Of a stretch of 64,000 nucleotides of DNA, positions 1-23,253 are shown piece after piece. Numbering within the stretch: position 1 is the first letter of the stretch; each line of letters starts with the position of its first letter. Made by a program: the position numbers and the translations under genes. Source of the stretch: Pratylenchus scribneri (taxonomy: Eukaryota > Nematoda > Chromadorea > Rhabditida > Pratylenchidae); contig JAQSEB010000099.1 in the NCBI GenBank assembly GCA_030063045.1, forward strand, positions 1,116,001 to 1,180,000, given 5' to 3'. The notes under the pieces are model-generated. The model was not told the origin of the DNA, made no database searches, and was given only the letters and a program-made list of their open reading frames with translations.

Positions 1-158
1 AAAATGTCCACAAATTAAAGACTTATTAGACGTTAGACCCCAAATTTAGGTTGAAAATTGATTTCCTATGAGATATAGAGGTAATACACGGTAAATTTTT
101 CCTTCAAATTTAATTCGCTAAAGGCAGAGCCCGGTTAAAAGAAATATTTCCTGTGAAT

Positions 159-200
159 TTTTTAGTCGATAAATTTTTAGAGCAATTTATCGACTAAAAA
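159..200. repeat. 17-bp perfect inverted repeat (hairpin)
   Basis: The arms TTTTTAGTCGATAAATT (159-175) and AATTTATCGACTAAAAA (184-200) are exact reverse complements separated by 8 bases. The arms lie about 270 bases upstream of the first gene. They may be the remnant of a small inverted-repeat element or a regulatory hairpin; nothing else in the first 470 bases suggests a gene. Confidence 0.6.
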
Positions 201-471
201 CCCAACATTCAACATTTTTGACTTAACTATATGTAGATTAGCCCCCAATCAGAAATTCATATACCCTCATTGCAAAAACGCTCTAAATTTGGCTTCTGTT
301 TGGTGCCAATTGGTGCTAATTTAATTGTTCATTTTTAAATTGGATAATTACGAATTAATAATTGGTAAAAAATTTCCAATTTATCCAATCCAAATGGAAT
401 ATGACTTTATAAAATTAAAAATAAAACATTCAATTATTTAGCAATTTAATTGATTTATTTCTATTTCAACA

Positions 472-1162
472 ATGGCTCTTAATCTTGATTATTTAAAAAC
501 GAAACGTGGCATCATCAAAATTGTTCAGGTAAATTGCCGAAAATCCAAATAATATCTAAAAATAATTTTAATTTTATTCATAGATTATTCTCGGCCTAAT
601 TTGCATTTATTTGCTCTGTGGCCCCGGTGCAAATTGCTTTCAACGAGGCGGTAATAAAATAAATATTTTAAATTAATTTTGATAAAATTTTTAGAATGTT
701 TGACATTCTCTAGTGCCGTCAATGCCGCATTCCTTTTCCTCAACATCGTCCTATTCAGTAATGTTTATAAAATTAGTAAGAATATAAATATAGGAATAAA
801 AATATTTTTAAAAAAATAAAAATTTTAAAAAATTAATAAAATTTTAAAAATAGTTTTGACTGTGGTGGATGTTTCGGCAATTGCCAAAATCGAAAAATAT
901 TACGCAATCCTTGGCCTCATTTTATTTGCCATCGCATTTGGCTTAATGCTTTGGTGATTTTAATTTTTTTAAAATTTTATTTGTTAATTATTTTAGGTAC
1001 AATGTAGAACACCGTGGTCCTGGAGAATGGGTTGCAGCAATGGTTATCCATTTTTGAATTAAAGTATTTAATTTGATATTTCAATTATAGGTCATTTTGG
1101 GCATAATTGGTGGCCTTTTCGCATTCGATTTTATGATTTTGAGCGGGAAAGCATCTGATTAA
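472..1162 (+). CDS. Small four-transmembrane protein, MARVEL-like
   Basis: Six exons (472-528, 584-650, 695-775, 854-953, 997-1042, 1091-1162) join in consistent phase to a 140-residue protein ending SGKASD. All introns are short, AT-rich and GT-AG. Four hydrophobic segments are visible at about residues 16-32, 48-66, 85-102 and 115-134, with a short N-terminus (MALNLDYLKTKRGIIK) and short loops. This size and spacing resemble small MARVEL-domain or tetraspan proteins of vesicle or plasma membranes, in which the first helix starts just after a short basic N-terminal stretch. The family call rests on topology rather than on a diagnostic motif, so it is tentative; the exon structure itself is well supported. 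The start is the first ATG and no signal peptide precedes the first helix. Confidence 0.75.
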
Positions 1163-1270
1163 TTGGAAACTTTGAAATAAAATAATTATGAATCTATGAT
1201 GTTAACGAATTTTAAAAAATTGTAATTATTTTTTGGAAAAAATATTTTTCTTTCTTTAAATTGATTAAAC

Positions 1271-1383
1271 AGGCGGAATAATTCTAAGTCGAAAACACAA
1301 AACAGGCGGAATTATTCTAAGCGAAAACACAAACAGGCGGAATTATTCTAAGCGAAAACACAAACAGGCGGAATTATTCTAAG
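1271..1383. repeat. 31-bp satellite array, left part
   Basis: Tandem copies of a 31-bp unit containing AACAGGCGGAATTATTCTAA and GCGAAAACACA. The array is interrupted at 1384 by an inserted element and resumes at 2439. The first copies differ slightly in the spacing of the A-run. Confidence 0.9.
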
Positions 1384-2438
1384 TAGGGTTAATTATACGC
1401 AAGCGTATAATGAAAAAGCGTATAACGTATAATGCGTATAACCAAGGTGCGTATAACGTAACGTATAGGCCTTCCGAAAAAATTATACGCGTATAGGATA
1501 CGTTACACTCCCTTTATAAGGCATTTTTTGAAATTCGTTTAATAAAATTTTTAAAAATCGCCAAAATAAATATCATAATAAAAAATAAATCAATCATTTT
1601 ATTCTTTTTTATTCTTACTCTTCTTCATCTTCATATTCTTCTTCACTCAAATCTGATTCTTCTGGTTCAATGGAAGGACCAAGCTTCAATTTCTTTTTCA
1701 AATGTGCTTTTATGATTAGAATTTTTTCAGCCAATTTTTTATAATATTTCATATGTTATTCTTAGGCAACATAGAATCGGATTATTTGGAAAAATTATAG
1801 ACCTGATTGATATTTCGGCTTGAAGATTACTATCAAGTCCTAAGTCAAGTTCTAATCCTACCCCTAATCTATAACCCTAAGTCCAAATTTTAGTCTTCTC
1901 TGAGAAAAATGTGCCATAATTTTTCTATTTTTATTTTTATATTAAATTTATGACAGATCACAGATTATACTCGTCAACATTGATATTAGGTTTCGAGGCG
2001 AGTCAATTGCGCTATTAGAAAATTTTTTTAATGTTTTTACGAAAATTCAAAAATTTCTCTCTTGGAACGCAAGTTTGGGACGCAAAAATTAGACGCAAGT
2101 TTCGGGACGCAAAATTCGGGGACGCAAGTTTCGGGACGCAAAATTCGGGGACGCAAGTTTCGGGACGCAAAATTCAGGGACGCAAGTTTCGGGACGCAAA
2201 ATTCGGGACGCAAGTTTCGCACTACCGTATGCAAATTCCCTATAAAAAAAATAAAATTTTTGTTCACTAAATTATGGCTTTAAAAAAGGTTGCGTATAGG
2301 CGTATAGGCGTATATTCAGAGTGCGTATAACGTATAATGCGTATAATCGGGGTGCGTATAACGTAACGTATAATTAGCCCAAAATCGTTGCGTATATCCG
2401 TTACGCGGATACGTTACGCCCACGTATAATTAACCCTA
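1384..2438. mobile_element. hAT-type non-autonomous element, 1055 bp
   Basis: The element begins TAGGGTTAATTATACG and ends CGTATAATTAACCCTA, an inverted repeat, and is flanked on both sides by the 8-bp duplication ATTCTAAG (1376-1383 and 2439-2446), which is part of the satellite unit. An 8-bp target duplication and a YARNG-type terminus are hallmarks of hAT elements. The subterminal regions carry many copies of GCGTATAACGTAT in both orientations, as expected of transposase-binding repeats. An internal tandem repeat of GGGACGCAAGTTTC lies at about 2060-2220. There is no full transposase. Confidence 0.9.
1615..1752 (-). pseudogene. 45-codon coding remnant inside the hAT-type element
   Basis: On the minus strand an open frame starts at an ATG, MKYYKKLAEKILIIKAHLKK, passes through a lysine-rich stretch and ends with the acidic tail SDLSEEEYEDEEE and a stop codon. 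The codon-like composition (a basic helix followed by an acidic tail) is unlike the surrounding AT-rich sequence, so this could be the last exon of a lost transposase or a captured host exon. No family can be named from so short a piece. Confidence 0.4.
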
Positions 2439-2870
2439 ATTCTAAGCGAAAACACAAACAGGCGGAATTATTCTAAGCGAAAACACAAAACAGGCGGAAT
2501 TATTCTAAGCGAAAACACAAACAGGCGGAATTATTCTAAGCGAAAACACAAACAGGCGGAATTATTCTAAGCGAAAACACAAACAGGCGGAATTATTCTA
2601 AGCGAAAACACAAACAGGCGGAATTATTCTAAGCAAAAACACAAACAGGCGGAATTATTCTAAGCGAAAACACAAACAGGCGGAATTATTCTAAGCGAAA
2701 ACACAAACAGGCGGAATTATTCTAAGCGAAAACACAAACAGGCGGAATTATTCTAAGCGAAAACACAAACAGGCGGAATTATTCTAAGCGAAAACACAAA
2801 CAGGCGGAATTATTCTAAGCGAAAACACAAACAGGCGGAATTATTCTTAGCGAAAACACAAAACAAGTGG
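2439..2870. repeat. 31-bp satellite array, right part
   Basis: About fourteen near-perfect copies of the 31-bp unit continue after the inserted element. Single-base variants occur, such as GCAAAAACAC for GCGAAAACAC, and the last copies decay into unique sequence. Confidence 0.92.
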
Positions 2871-3366
2871 AATTAACTAAAATAATTCTGATTTTATGAT
2901 ATACAATAACTTTGTAATAATTTTTGAAAGAAAAAAATTTTTTCTTAATGATTGATTGGACAAATAATAAATAATTTATTTAGGATTAAAATTTAAAATT
3001 TACCGATAGCTTTGTCCTTATTAGTTTTCTTTTTCTATTTCTCCTTTGATTATCTGAATTTTTCTGGTGATTTCTGCTGACTTGCTTCAAGCAAATTCTT
3101 TTCATTTTAGATTTTTTAAATATTCGTCGCTCATTTTTCAATAAATTGTAAATTCCCATAGAATATCTCGCCCTCAATCATCTTGACATATTCGTATTAT
3201 ACTGTTCTAAATTAAGAAATGCAATCATTATTCATTACATTGCAGAATCATAAATTTAAAATTATTTCATTCATCATTTACCAATCATTCGTCAAAATTC
3301 AAATTTTATTCCAAATTTTGCCCTAATTTCTTTTCCAGAAAGATATTTAAAAATAAATTTACTCCG
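2871..3366. other. Intergenic, no gene seen
   Basis: AT-rich sequence between the satellite and the Skp1/F-box gene. The only open frame is a short basic one on the minus strand with no recognisable feature. The last 150 bases presumably hold the promoter of the following gene; no clear TATA box was seen. Confidence 0.6.
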
Positions 3367-6327
3367 ATGAATTTTCTGCTTGATTGGTTTACATTTTTAT
3401 GGAATGGAATTCGGCAATTTGTATTCAACAAACCAATTAAATTTTTGTTTGAATCTGCTGAATTATTACCACTTGAAATGGAAAATGGTGAAGGAAAAGG
3501 TCGTCGAATATATTTTTGTACATTTGATTTTATACTGCAATTTCAAATAAATAAATCATCTATTTAAAAAGCAATTTAATAATTTTTTAGTCAAGAACAC
3601 AATCTACACGGATGAACAGCAGAAAAGGACAATTAAATGCCGAACAAAAGAGGGCAAATATTTTGAAGTAATAATTTATTTTAAATTTATTTATTAAAAA
3701 AATAGAAAATAGGGATAGGGTTTAATATTTTGGTGCAGAAATTTGCGAATTTTAGTCCTTGAAAAATTATATAATTTTCAGGTGCCCTGGTGTTTGCTGA
3801 TGCAATCCAAATTATTCTCGGATATGTGGACCAATTTGGGACAGGAGACAAAAATGATGAACCCTTCGAGCAAACAACGAATTAATACCGGGAATGAAGA
3901 GCACAAAAATAATGAAGAGAATTCGAATTTGGAGCCATTTATTTTCCAATTGCCAACAATTAGCGAAAAATGTTTTTGCCGGATTGTGGATTGGATGCGA
4001 CATAGACATGGGAAACCCGAATTTGAGCTGAAATTTGGGAAGGAAACTAGACAGGTCCGGTTTTGGAATTTGTTTATAGTTAAAAAAATCTATATTTTTA
4101 AATTAATTAAATAGCAAATTTGGTTCAAACCGGATGAATGGGAACGCAATTTTGGTTTTGGTGACGGAGTGATTAATATGGATTTGGAAGAGTTCTATTT
4201 GGCTGCAAATTATCTTGACCTCCATTCTTTGTTCCATTATTGTACGTTTTTATTTAAATTAGGAAAATATTTAATTTTCAGAAAAAATATTGAAATTTGC
4301 AGAAAAATATATATTTTGGACATAAATAGATTAAGGTTTCGGGTTATGTTTATTAGCAATTGCCAAATATAGCTTATTGCTAGGTTAGGTTAAGATCGGA
4401 ATTTTAAAGAACTCTGATTTAGCCTAGTTATATGAGAAAAATATTATTTTTCGACACTGAAATTTTTTTGAAATTTTCAAATCTTTCGACAAATTAAATA
4501 CCTTTAAATTATATGGTAAGAAAGAATCAAAAATTAAAAAGATTGAAATACATTTTTTGCTGTAAAAATAGTTATAATAAATTATTTGAAAATGATTCCA
4601 AATTTTTAAAATTTTTCCAATGAGATTCCTTAAAAATAAAATATCCAATAAATTTGATTTTAAATTTCTGTGACTGATATTTCTCTTTCTCAAATTTATA
4701 TTCATAGGTGTTCAAGAATTTGCCATTGCCATTATACAGGCGAAAAAATTGGAAGAAATCCGAGAAATTTTATGCCTTGTTGATGTTAGAAATTTTAAAT
4801 ATTATTATAAATTTTAATTTTTAAATTTGAGGATTTGACTCCGGAGGAAAAGGCGGCAATTTTTCTGGAATTTGATATTCCCATCTCAAAAGTATTTTGA
4901 AAATTGGATTATTTATTTAATTTTATTTATTTATTTATTAGGAGAAAAAACCAAACTATTGTGAAAGAGAAAAGGAGACAAAAAATGATGGAAAAATTCG
5001 AAATCCTCTTCCTCCGGAATTGGTGCATCCAATTTTTGCCAAATTATCTCTCTCGGATCAACGTTGGCTGCTGACGCTGAATCATGATGCCTACAAATAT
5101 TTGGCGGATCGAGTCAGAAAAAAATGGCCAAAATGGATGGTAATAGAAATTCTTCTTAAATCCCATAAATTCACATTAATTTATCCAAAAATTTTCGTTT
5201 AAAAATTGGAATAGTTAATAAAATAATATTCCAAATCAGGCTTCTTTATTCCTAATCCCTATCCAACCCGTAAACATGGTAACCTAAATTTAACTCTAAA
5301 AACCAAACTAGTAAGCCTAATCAGTCACAATTATATCGCCATTTATAGCCTTAAGATACCGTAAGATTTGTGTATAAATTACCGTAAATTCTCTTTTAAT
5401 TCTCTATTCTCTAATAATTCTCCATAACTTGGAGGAGATGAAAAATAATTCCCCATTGTGAGTGTTAAAATAGTATTATTTAGTTTAGAGTAATATAATT
5501 TTGTGGGCCAATTAATATTTTTCTCTTAAGTCAATTTGAAATTCTATTTTACCAATTTACCATATTTCCAATTTTATATTTACATAGTTTTTTAGCTAAT
5601 GATTGACTTATTTTTGAAATTAAAAACCATTTCAATTTTTAGGATAAGCTCAAAGTCTTCATCATTGAGGAAAATCCTAATTTGTTTTTTGGACATACCC
5701 ATGTATATATTCCACAATTAGAAGCTGGTCTGCCTCCTGTTCAATGGACTGCATCGCATTTTTTGGCCAATCGGCCACTTCAAACGGAAATGCTATTAAC
5801 TCAGACTTTTGTGGACCAAAAATTCGATTCTATGGAGGCCGAACCAATTGATGGACTTATTAGCGATTTCGGCAAAGAACGGGTCATAAGGAACCGTTTA
5901 AAGGTACTAGAAAAAAAATGGTCGTTTAAAGCTAATAGCAAAGAATTGTTTTTTGGAAGGTTAATTTTTGATTATTGAAATTGTAAATGTAAAGTGCTCT
6001 TCAATTAAATATTCCTTTCCAAAAAATTAACATTTATTCCTTTCATAATTTTTTATCCCACATTTTTAGTCCGCAATTTTGCAAGCTATTAAACATATGG
6101 ACGCATTATTCGGAGCGGAAAGGGAATTTCAACGAAAATTGGAAGTCATTTCAAAACGTTACGAACAAATCACTTCCATGGATTCATACAAACGTGGAGT
6201 GCTTCATTTGATGGAGGAACGACGACAAATTTTGGAAGAATTGGAGGCAAATGGAATGCAAGAATTGAAGAAAAAATTGGCGGAATCGGAAAATTGGATT
6301 AGTGAATATTGGGTTCAGCATCTGTAA
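3367..6327 (+). CDS. Skp1-like domain joined to an F-box-like domain
   Basis: Nine exons: exon 1 from 3367 (donor at 3488, 3500 or 3518, all in phase), then 3591-3667, 3782-4054, 4115-4241, 4708-4784, 4832-4891, 4942-5139, 5643-5903 and 6070-6327; 483-493 residues depending on the first donor. Residues about 55-165 follow the Skp1 BTB/POZ fold (IKCRTKEGKYFEV near the start, later FQLPTISEKCFCRIVDWMRH). Residues about 165-245 match the Skp1 C-terminal domain (MDLEEFYLAANYLDLHSLFH, then LEEIREILCLVDDLTPEEKA), which binds F-boxes in SCF ubiquitin ligases. An F-box-like stretch follows directly at about 272-312 (LPPELVHPIFAKLSLSDQRW). The C-terminus is a charged, probably coiled-coil segment ending in SEYWVQHL. 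Skp1 normally ends after its C-terminal domain, at about 160-175 residues, so the fusion is unusual. The Skp1 call is firm; the F-box call is likely. Confidence 0.85.
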
Positions 6328-6504
6328 AATTGATGGATATGGATAATTGTTTCAATTTAATCGGAATTTAAAACAAGTTGCGATTTGGGAAATAAATATA
6401 ATTTGTTAAAATAATTTATAAATAAATTCCATATCAATATTCTTAATAAATTGTCGTCGAAAGTTGAGAAAAATGTACCATATGGGGAATAATTAGATGG
6501 AACA

Positions 6505-7205
6505 CAAAACAGGCGGAATTATTCTAAGCAAAAACACAAACAGGCGGAATTATTCTAAGCGAAAACACAAACAGGCGGAATTATTCTAAGCAAAAACACA
6601 AACAGGCGGAATTATTCTAAGCAAAAACACAAACAGGCGGAATTATTCTAAGCGAAAACACAAACAGGCGGAATTATTCTAAGCGAAAACACAAACAGGC
6701 GGAATTATTCTAAGCAAAAACACAAAACAGGCGGAATTATTCTAAGCGAAAACACAAACAGGCGGAATTATTCTAAGCAAAAACACAAACAGGCGGAATT
6801 ATTCTAAGCGAAAACACAAACAGGCGGAATTATTCTAAGCGAAAACACAAAACAGGCGGAATTATTCTAAGCGAAAACACAAAACAGGCGGAATTATTCT
6901 AAGCGAAAACACAAACAGGCGGAATTATTCTAAGCAAAAACACAAATAGGCGGAATTATTCTAAGCGAAAACACAAACAGGCGGAATTATTCTAAGCGAA
7001 AACACAAACAGGCGGAATTATTCTAAGCAAAAACACAAACAGGCGGAATTATTCTATGCGAAAACACAAACAGGCGGAATTATTCTAAGCGAAAACACAA
7101 ACAGGCGGAATTATTCTAAGCGAAAACACAAAACAGGCGGAATTATTCTAAGCGAAAACACAAACAGGCGGAATTATTCTAAGCAAAAACACAAGCAGGC
7201 GGAAT
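6505..7205. repeat. 31-bp satellite array, second block
   Basis: About 22 tandem copies of the same 31-bp unit as at 1271-2870, in the same orientation, starting shortly after the Skp1/F-box gene. The two blocks therefore bracket that gene. Confidence 0.93.
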
Positions 7206-7622
7206 TAATTAACTTAGATGAAACACAAAATAAGCAATTAAAATAATGGTCCCATTTACAAAATTGATTAACATGTACCAAATTTAGAATTATTGCGTAA
7301 AAGAATGGATGTCCTTCATTAAAAACGATTAAAGGAAAAATAATAAAGTAAAAAGGGTCGCATAAATTACAAATTTTTGAATTAAATTTTTAAAGATAAT
7401 ATAATGCGTTGAGAATAAATTTGAACTTAGATTCCGATATTTTACATCTTCTTAATAAGCCAGGAGGCATTACTCAGATGGTTCATGTCAATCAAATGCT
7501 ATATATTTTGTAAATTGATGCTTTTATCTCTTTAATAAATTCATTTAAATAAATAATGAAAATGAGTGTCAAATTTTTAAGTCAATAATTTATTCCTCAT
7601 ATCAAATCAAAATTCTCTTAAT
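7206..7622. other. Intergenic, no gene seen
   Basis: AT-rich sequence between the satellite and the 3' end of the minus-strand BRWD-like gene. It presumably contains that gene's 3' UTR. No open frame or structural element was recognised. Confidence 0.6.
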
Positions 7623-20226
<12,604 letters not shown>

Positions 20227-20398
20227 TTTTGCTATAAAAAATCAATAAATTAAACGTAAGGAATTTAAGTAAATCAATAAAAATAAATGCATTCTTTTAT
20301 TCGTACTTGATTTAAATCTTAAATAATTAAAGGTTTTCGCGAAAACATATGCATATTGTATAGCATGATAATTAATGTTTACAGTTTACACTCACTTA

Positions 20399-21566
20399 CC
20401 CTGGAATCACAATGGAGCGGGACAGGGGTGGGGCCGGAATTCCGAATTTCGATTCCGAATGCCGGAATTCCGGTGTTTGAGTTCCGTTCCGATTCCGGTT
20501 CCGAAAAGTGGTCGAATTCCGAAAAATTCCGAAAAAAGCAAAGGGGGGACCCTTTGCTAGTTTCAAACAAAAATTTGGATTATTTGTTGAAACGATTCCT
20601 TTTTTACCTTCAATTTTCTTCTTTTTATATATTTTTTTTGTTTTGAGCATAAACCAAAACTTTTTTTTAACTAATTATCACTGAACATCACATCACTAAT
20701 CATTCATTTTTTAAATTTTATTTCAAAATTAAATTGTTCTTTAATTTTTAAGAGAAAAATGAGTGAATTTAGTAAAGATCCATTGGTGGGGTATTTATCG
20801 TTTTTGTTACACCTCCACCAAAAATGATGAAAATCACACATCATATGGGTAATTTTGTGCATAGAACACGATTCTGAAATCTTGATTGAGCTATAATTTG
20901 GGTATGTAAAAATTTTCACCAAAAATACCCTTGGTCCCTCCTTGACATTTTCATGGTAAAATTAGACATTCTCTTACCAAGATCACAAGATATTACAAAA
21001 TAGATTTCAGAATCGTGTTCTACCTCCAAAATTTTCCTTAGGATGTGATTTTTATCATTTTTTATGATAAAAATTTCACTTTTTTGTAATTTTAGAATTT
21101 TTTTCAATTTTTTAATGGATTAAAAATTTTTATTGAAAAGTTCCGATTCCGGTTCCGAAAGCCGGAATTCCGGTGTTTGAGTTCCGTTCCGATTCCGGTT
21201 CCGAAAAAAATTCAAATTCCGATTCCGAGGTCAATTCCGATTCCGATTTTTTGAGTTCCGGCCCCAGCCCTGGAGCGGGAAAACGCGGCGATTTTTGTTA
21301 CCTTCTATCGCCATTCTCTCCAATGTTATGTACTGATTATGTATCTATCGCAGCGGGTTCCATAAAAACGCAGTGTTTTATAGAGAAAAAGAGCAGTTCT
21401 ACTCCCCCTTCTACTTCCCCGTTAGAACTGCTCTTTTTCTCTACAAAACACTGCGTTTTTATGGAACCCGCTGCGATAGATACATAATCAGTACATAACT
21501 TTGGAGAGAATGGCAATAGAAGGTAACAAAAATCGCCGCGTTTTCCCGCACATTGTGATTCCAGGG
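20399..21566. mobile_element. Foldback element with TTA duplication, interrupted by a hAT-type MITE
   Basis: The ends CCCTGGAATCACAATG and CATTGTGATTCCAGGG are inverted, and TTA flanks both (20396-20398, 21567-21569), as in Harbinger-like elements. Without the 858 bases added by the nested element and its duplication, it is a nearly perfect palindrome of about 310 bp, with arms running from GAGCGGGAAAACGCGGCG to a short spacer near 21408-21425. It lies about 170 bases upstream of the BRWD-like start codon. Confidence 0.88.
20423..21272. mobile_element. hAT-type element nested in the foldback element (850 bp)
   Basis: The ends CAGGGGTGGGGCCGGAA and TTCCGGCCCCAGCCCTG are inverted with one mismatch, and the 8-bp duplication GAGCGGGA flanks it (20415-20422, 21273-21280). 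Subterminal clusters of GATTCCGGTTCCGAA repeats are present at both ends. No transposase is present. Confidence 0.92.
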
Positions 21567-21569
21567 TTA

Positions 21570-21939
21570 TACATCGATCGATTTATTATAATTTATAATC
21601 GAAATCGAATCGTCGGTCTTCGCATATTGGGGTTTTTGCTTTTTGGCTTGGCTTTAAAATTTAAAAGCAAAAAAATCAATACATGAACAAAATATCGCTG
21701 CCCAAAATATCTATTGTCGAAACGATCCAATGTGAGGATAGAGAAAGGAAAGCAAGCCAAGTCACAACTCACAACAACCAAAACATCCAATGCACAAATG
21801 TCTAATTCACTTAAAATGTGTACAATTCTCAAGCTTCTTAATTCCGAAACTCAAATTAAAATTTCTGAAAACTGAAACAAACAATTCATGTTTTTTTTTG
21901 GACCATTCACTTGGACATTTTTGATCAACCTTTTTCGTG
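21570..21939. other. Intergenic, no gene seen
   Basis: AT-rich sequence between two repeat elements. No coding frame or recognisable repeat was found. Confidence 0.5.
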
Positions 21940-22470
21940 TGTCGACAATTCCGCACCCGACAATTCCACACCCGACAATTCCGCACTCACAATTCCGCAC
22001 CCGACAATTCCGCAATCGACAATTCCACACCCGACAATTCCGCACTCGACAATTCCGCACCCAGCAAAAACCGACAATTCCGCACCCAACTAAAAGTCGA
22101 CAATTCCGCACTCAGCTAAAAGACGACAATTCCGCACCCAGTTATTTGTTTTTAAACTGGTTTAACTAGTGTAGGGCTAGGGCTAGGTTAGGGACAGCAT
22201 GGGATCTAGGGTTAGGTCTAGAGATTAGGGTAGGATTAGGGCTACGAAAAAATGTATGCACAAAAATGCCTAAAGCAATGCGGATTTGTCGACTTTTAGC
22301 TTGGTGCGGAATTGTCGGGTTTTGGCTGGGTGCGGAATTGTCGGTTGAGGAATTTTCGGGTGCGGAATTTTCGGGTGCGGAACTGTCGGGTGCGGAATTT
22401 TCGAGTGCGGAATTGTCGGGTGCGGAATTGTCGGGTTTTGGCTGGGTGCGGAATTGTCGGCAGGCCACAT
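21940..22470. repeat. Inverted clusters of GACAATTCCGCACCC
   Basis: The left cluster (about 21945-22145) has around ten direct copies of CGACAATTCCGCACCC; the right cluster (about 22290-22465) has the reverse complement, GGGTGCGGAATTGTCG. The spacer holds a degenerate TTAGGG-like run (22175-22250). This looks like a transposon with subterminal repeats, but no target duplication could be fixed. Confidence 0.65.
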
Positions 22471-22618
22471 TTTTCGCTGCAAAATTTTCACTCCTCATCC
22501 TCATGGCTATTTTAACCAAATTTTTTCACTGTGCGGTTTTTTTATTCTTAAATTATCTTTGAGCAAATTTTTTCTATAAGCGTATTGCGTATACCCCTAT
22601 TCCGGTACCCCTCCAAAC

Positions 22619-23097
22619 TAGGGTTCAGCGGTACCGCAGTACCGGTCGGTACTGGTACCGAAGTACCGGCCTTTGGCCAGTACCGGTACCGACCCCGGTA
22701 CTACCGGTACCGTTTTTTCAACTCGGTACTAGTCGGTACTGACAAGCACCTCCTAAAATGGCATTTTTGGCCAAATTTTTATTTTTTTTTAAAATTTTTT
22801 TCTTTAAAATGAAAATTTCAGTCAAATTTAAATCTTTTATGAAGCTGATTTTTATTTCTCTGTATCAAAAATTTTTGATTTTTGATAGAAAAAATTGATT
22901 TTTTAAAAATTTCTATGATTTTTTACCATTTTTTCTCCAGTACCATCAATACCGACTAGTACCGGTACCGACCGGTGCCGAGTACCGGTACCGGGTACCG
23001 ACCCTAAACCCAGTACCGGTACCGAATACCGAGTAGGCTGGTACCGGCAAGTACCGGTACCGATTTTGGTCCAAAGTACCGGTACCGCTGAACCCTA
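22619..23097. mobile_element. hAT-type element, TAGGGTTCAGCGGTACCG ends (479 bp)
   Basis: The ends TAGGGTTCAGCGGTACCG and CGGTACCGCTGAACCCTA are perfect inverted repeats, flanked by the 8-bp duplication CTCCAAAC (22611-22618, 23098-23105). Subterminal GGTACCGGTACC-type repeats fill both ends. The target site (GGTACCCCTCCAAAC, continuing AAAAATCCTG) is itself a fragment of the CAGGGACGTAT family. Confidence 0.93.
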
Positions 23098-23253
23098 CTC
23101 CAAACAAAAATCCTGATAAGTATAAGTACAATCCTGCCTTCATCATTAAAAAAATTCTTGAATATCGATCGAACGAATTTGAAACAATTTATTTTATAGC
23201 TCTTTTAAAATATTTATTCGTCAAATCAATCATTTATTTTAAAAAACAGCAAA

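Noticed and set aside
2986..3177. A basic 63-codon frame on the minus strand
   Set aside because: No homology signal, no splice partner, AT-rich codons like the flanking non-coding DNA.
6505..7205. A CRISPR-like array
   Set aside because: The units are contiguous near-identical copies with no unique spacers, in a eukaryotic intergenic region; this is a satellite.
22175..22250. Interstitial telomere repeat
   Set aside because: The GGGTTAG/TAGGG words are too irregular and sit in the spacer of an inverted-repeat element.
21888..22519. Open frames rich in NSAPDNSAP or RNCRV
   Set aside because: They derive from the repeated GACAATTCCGCACCC unit read in several frames on both strands.
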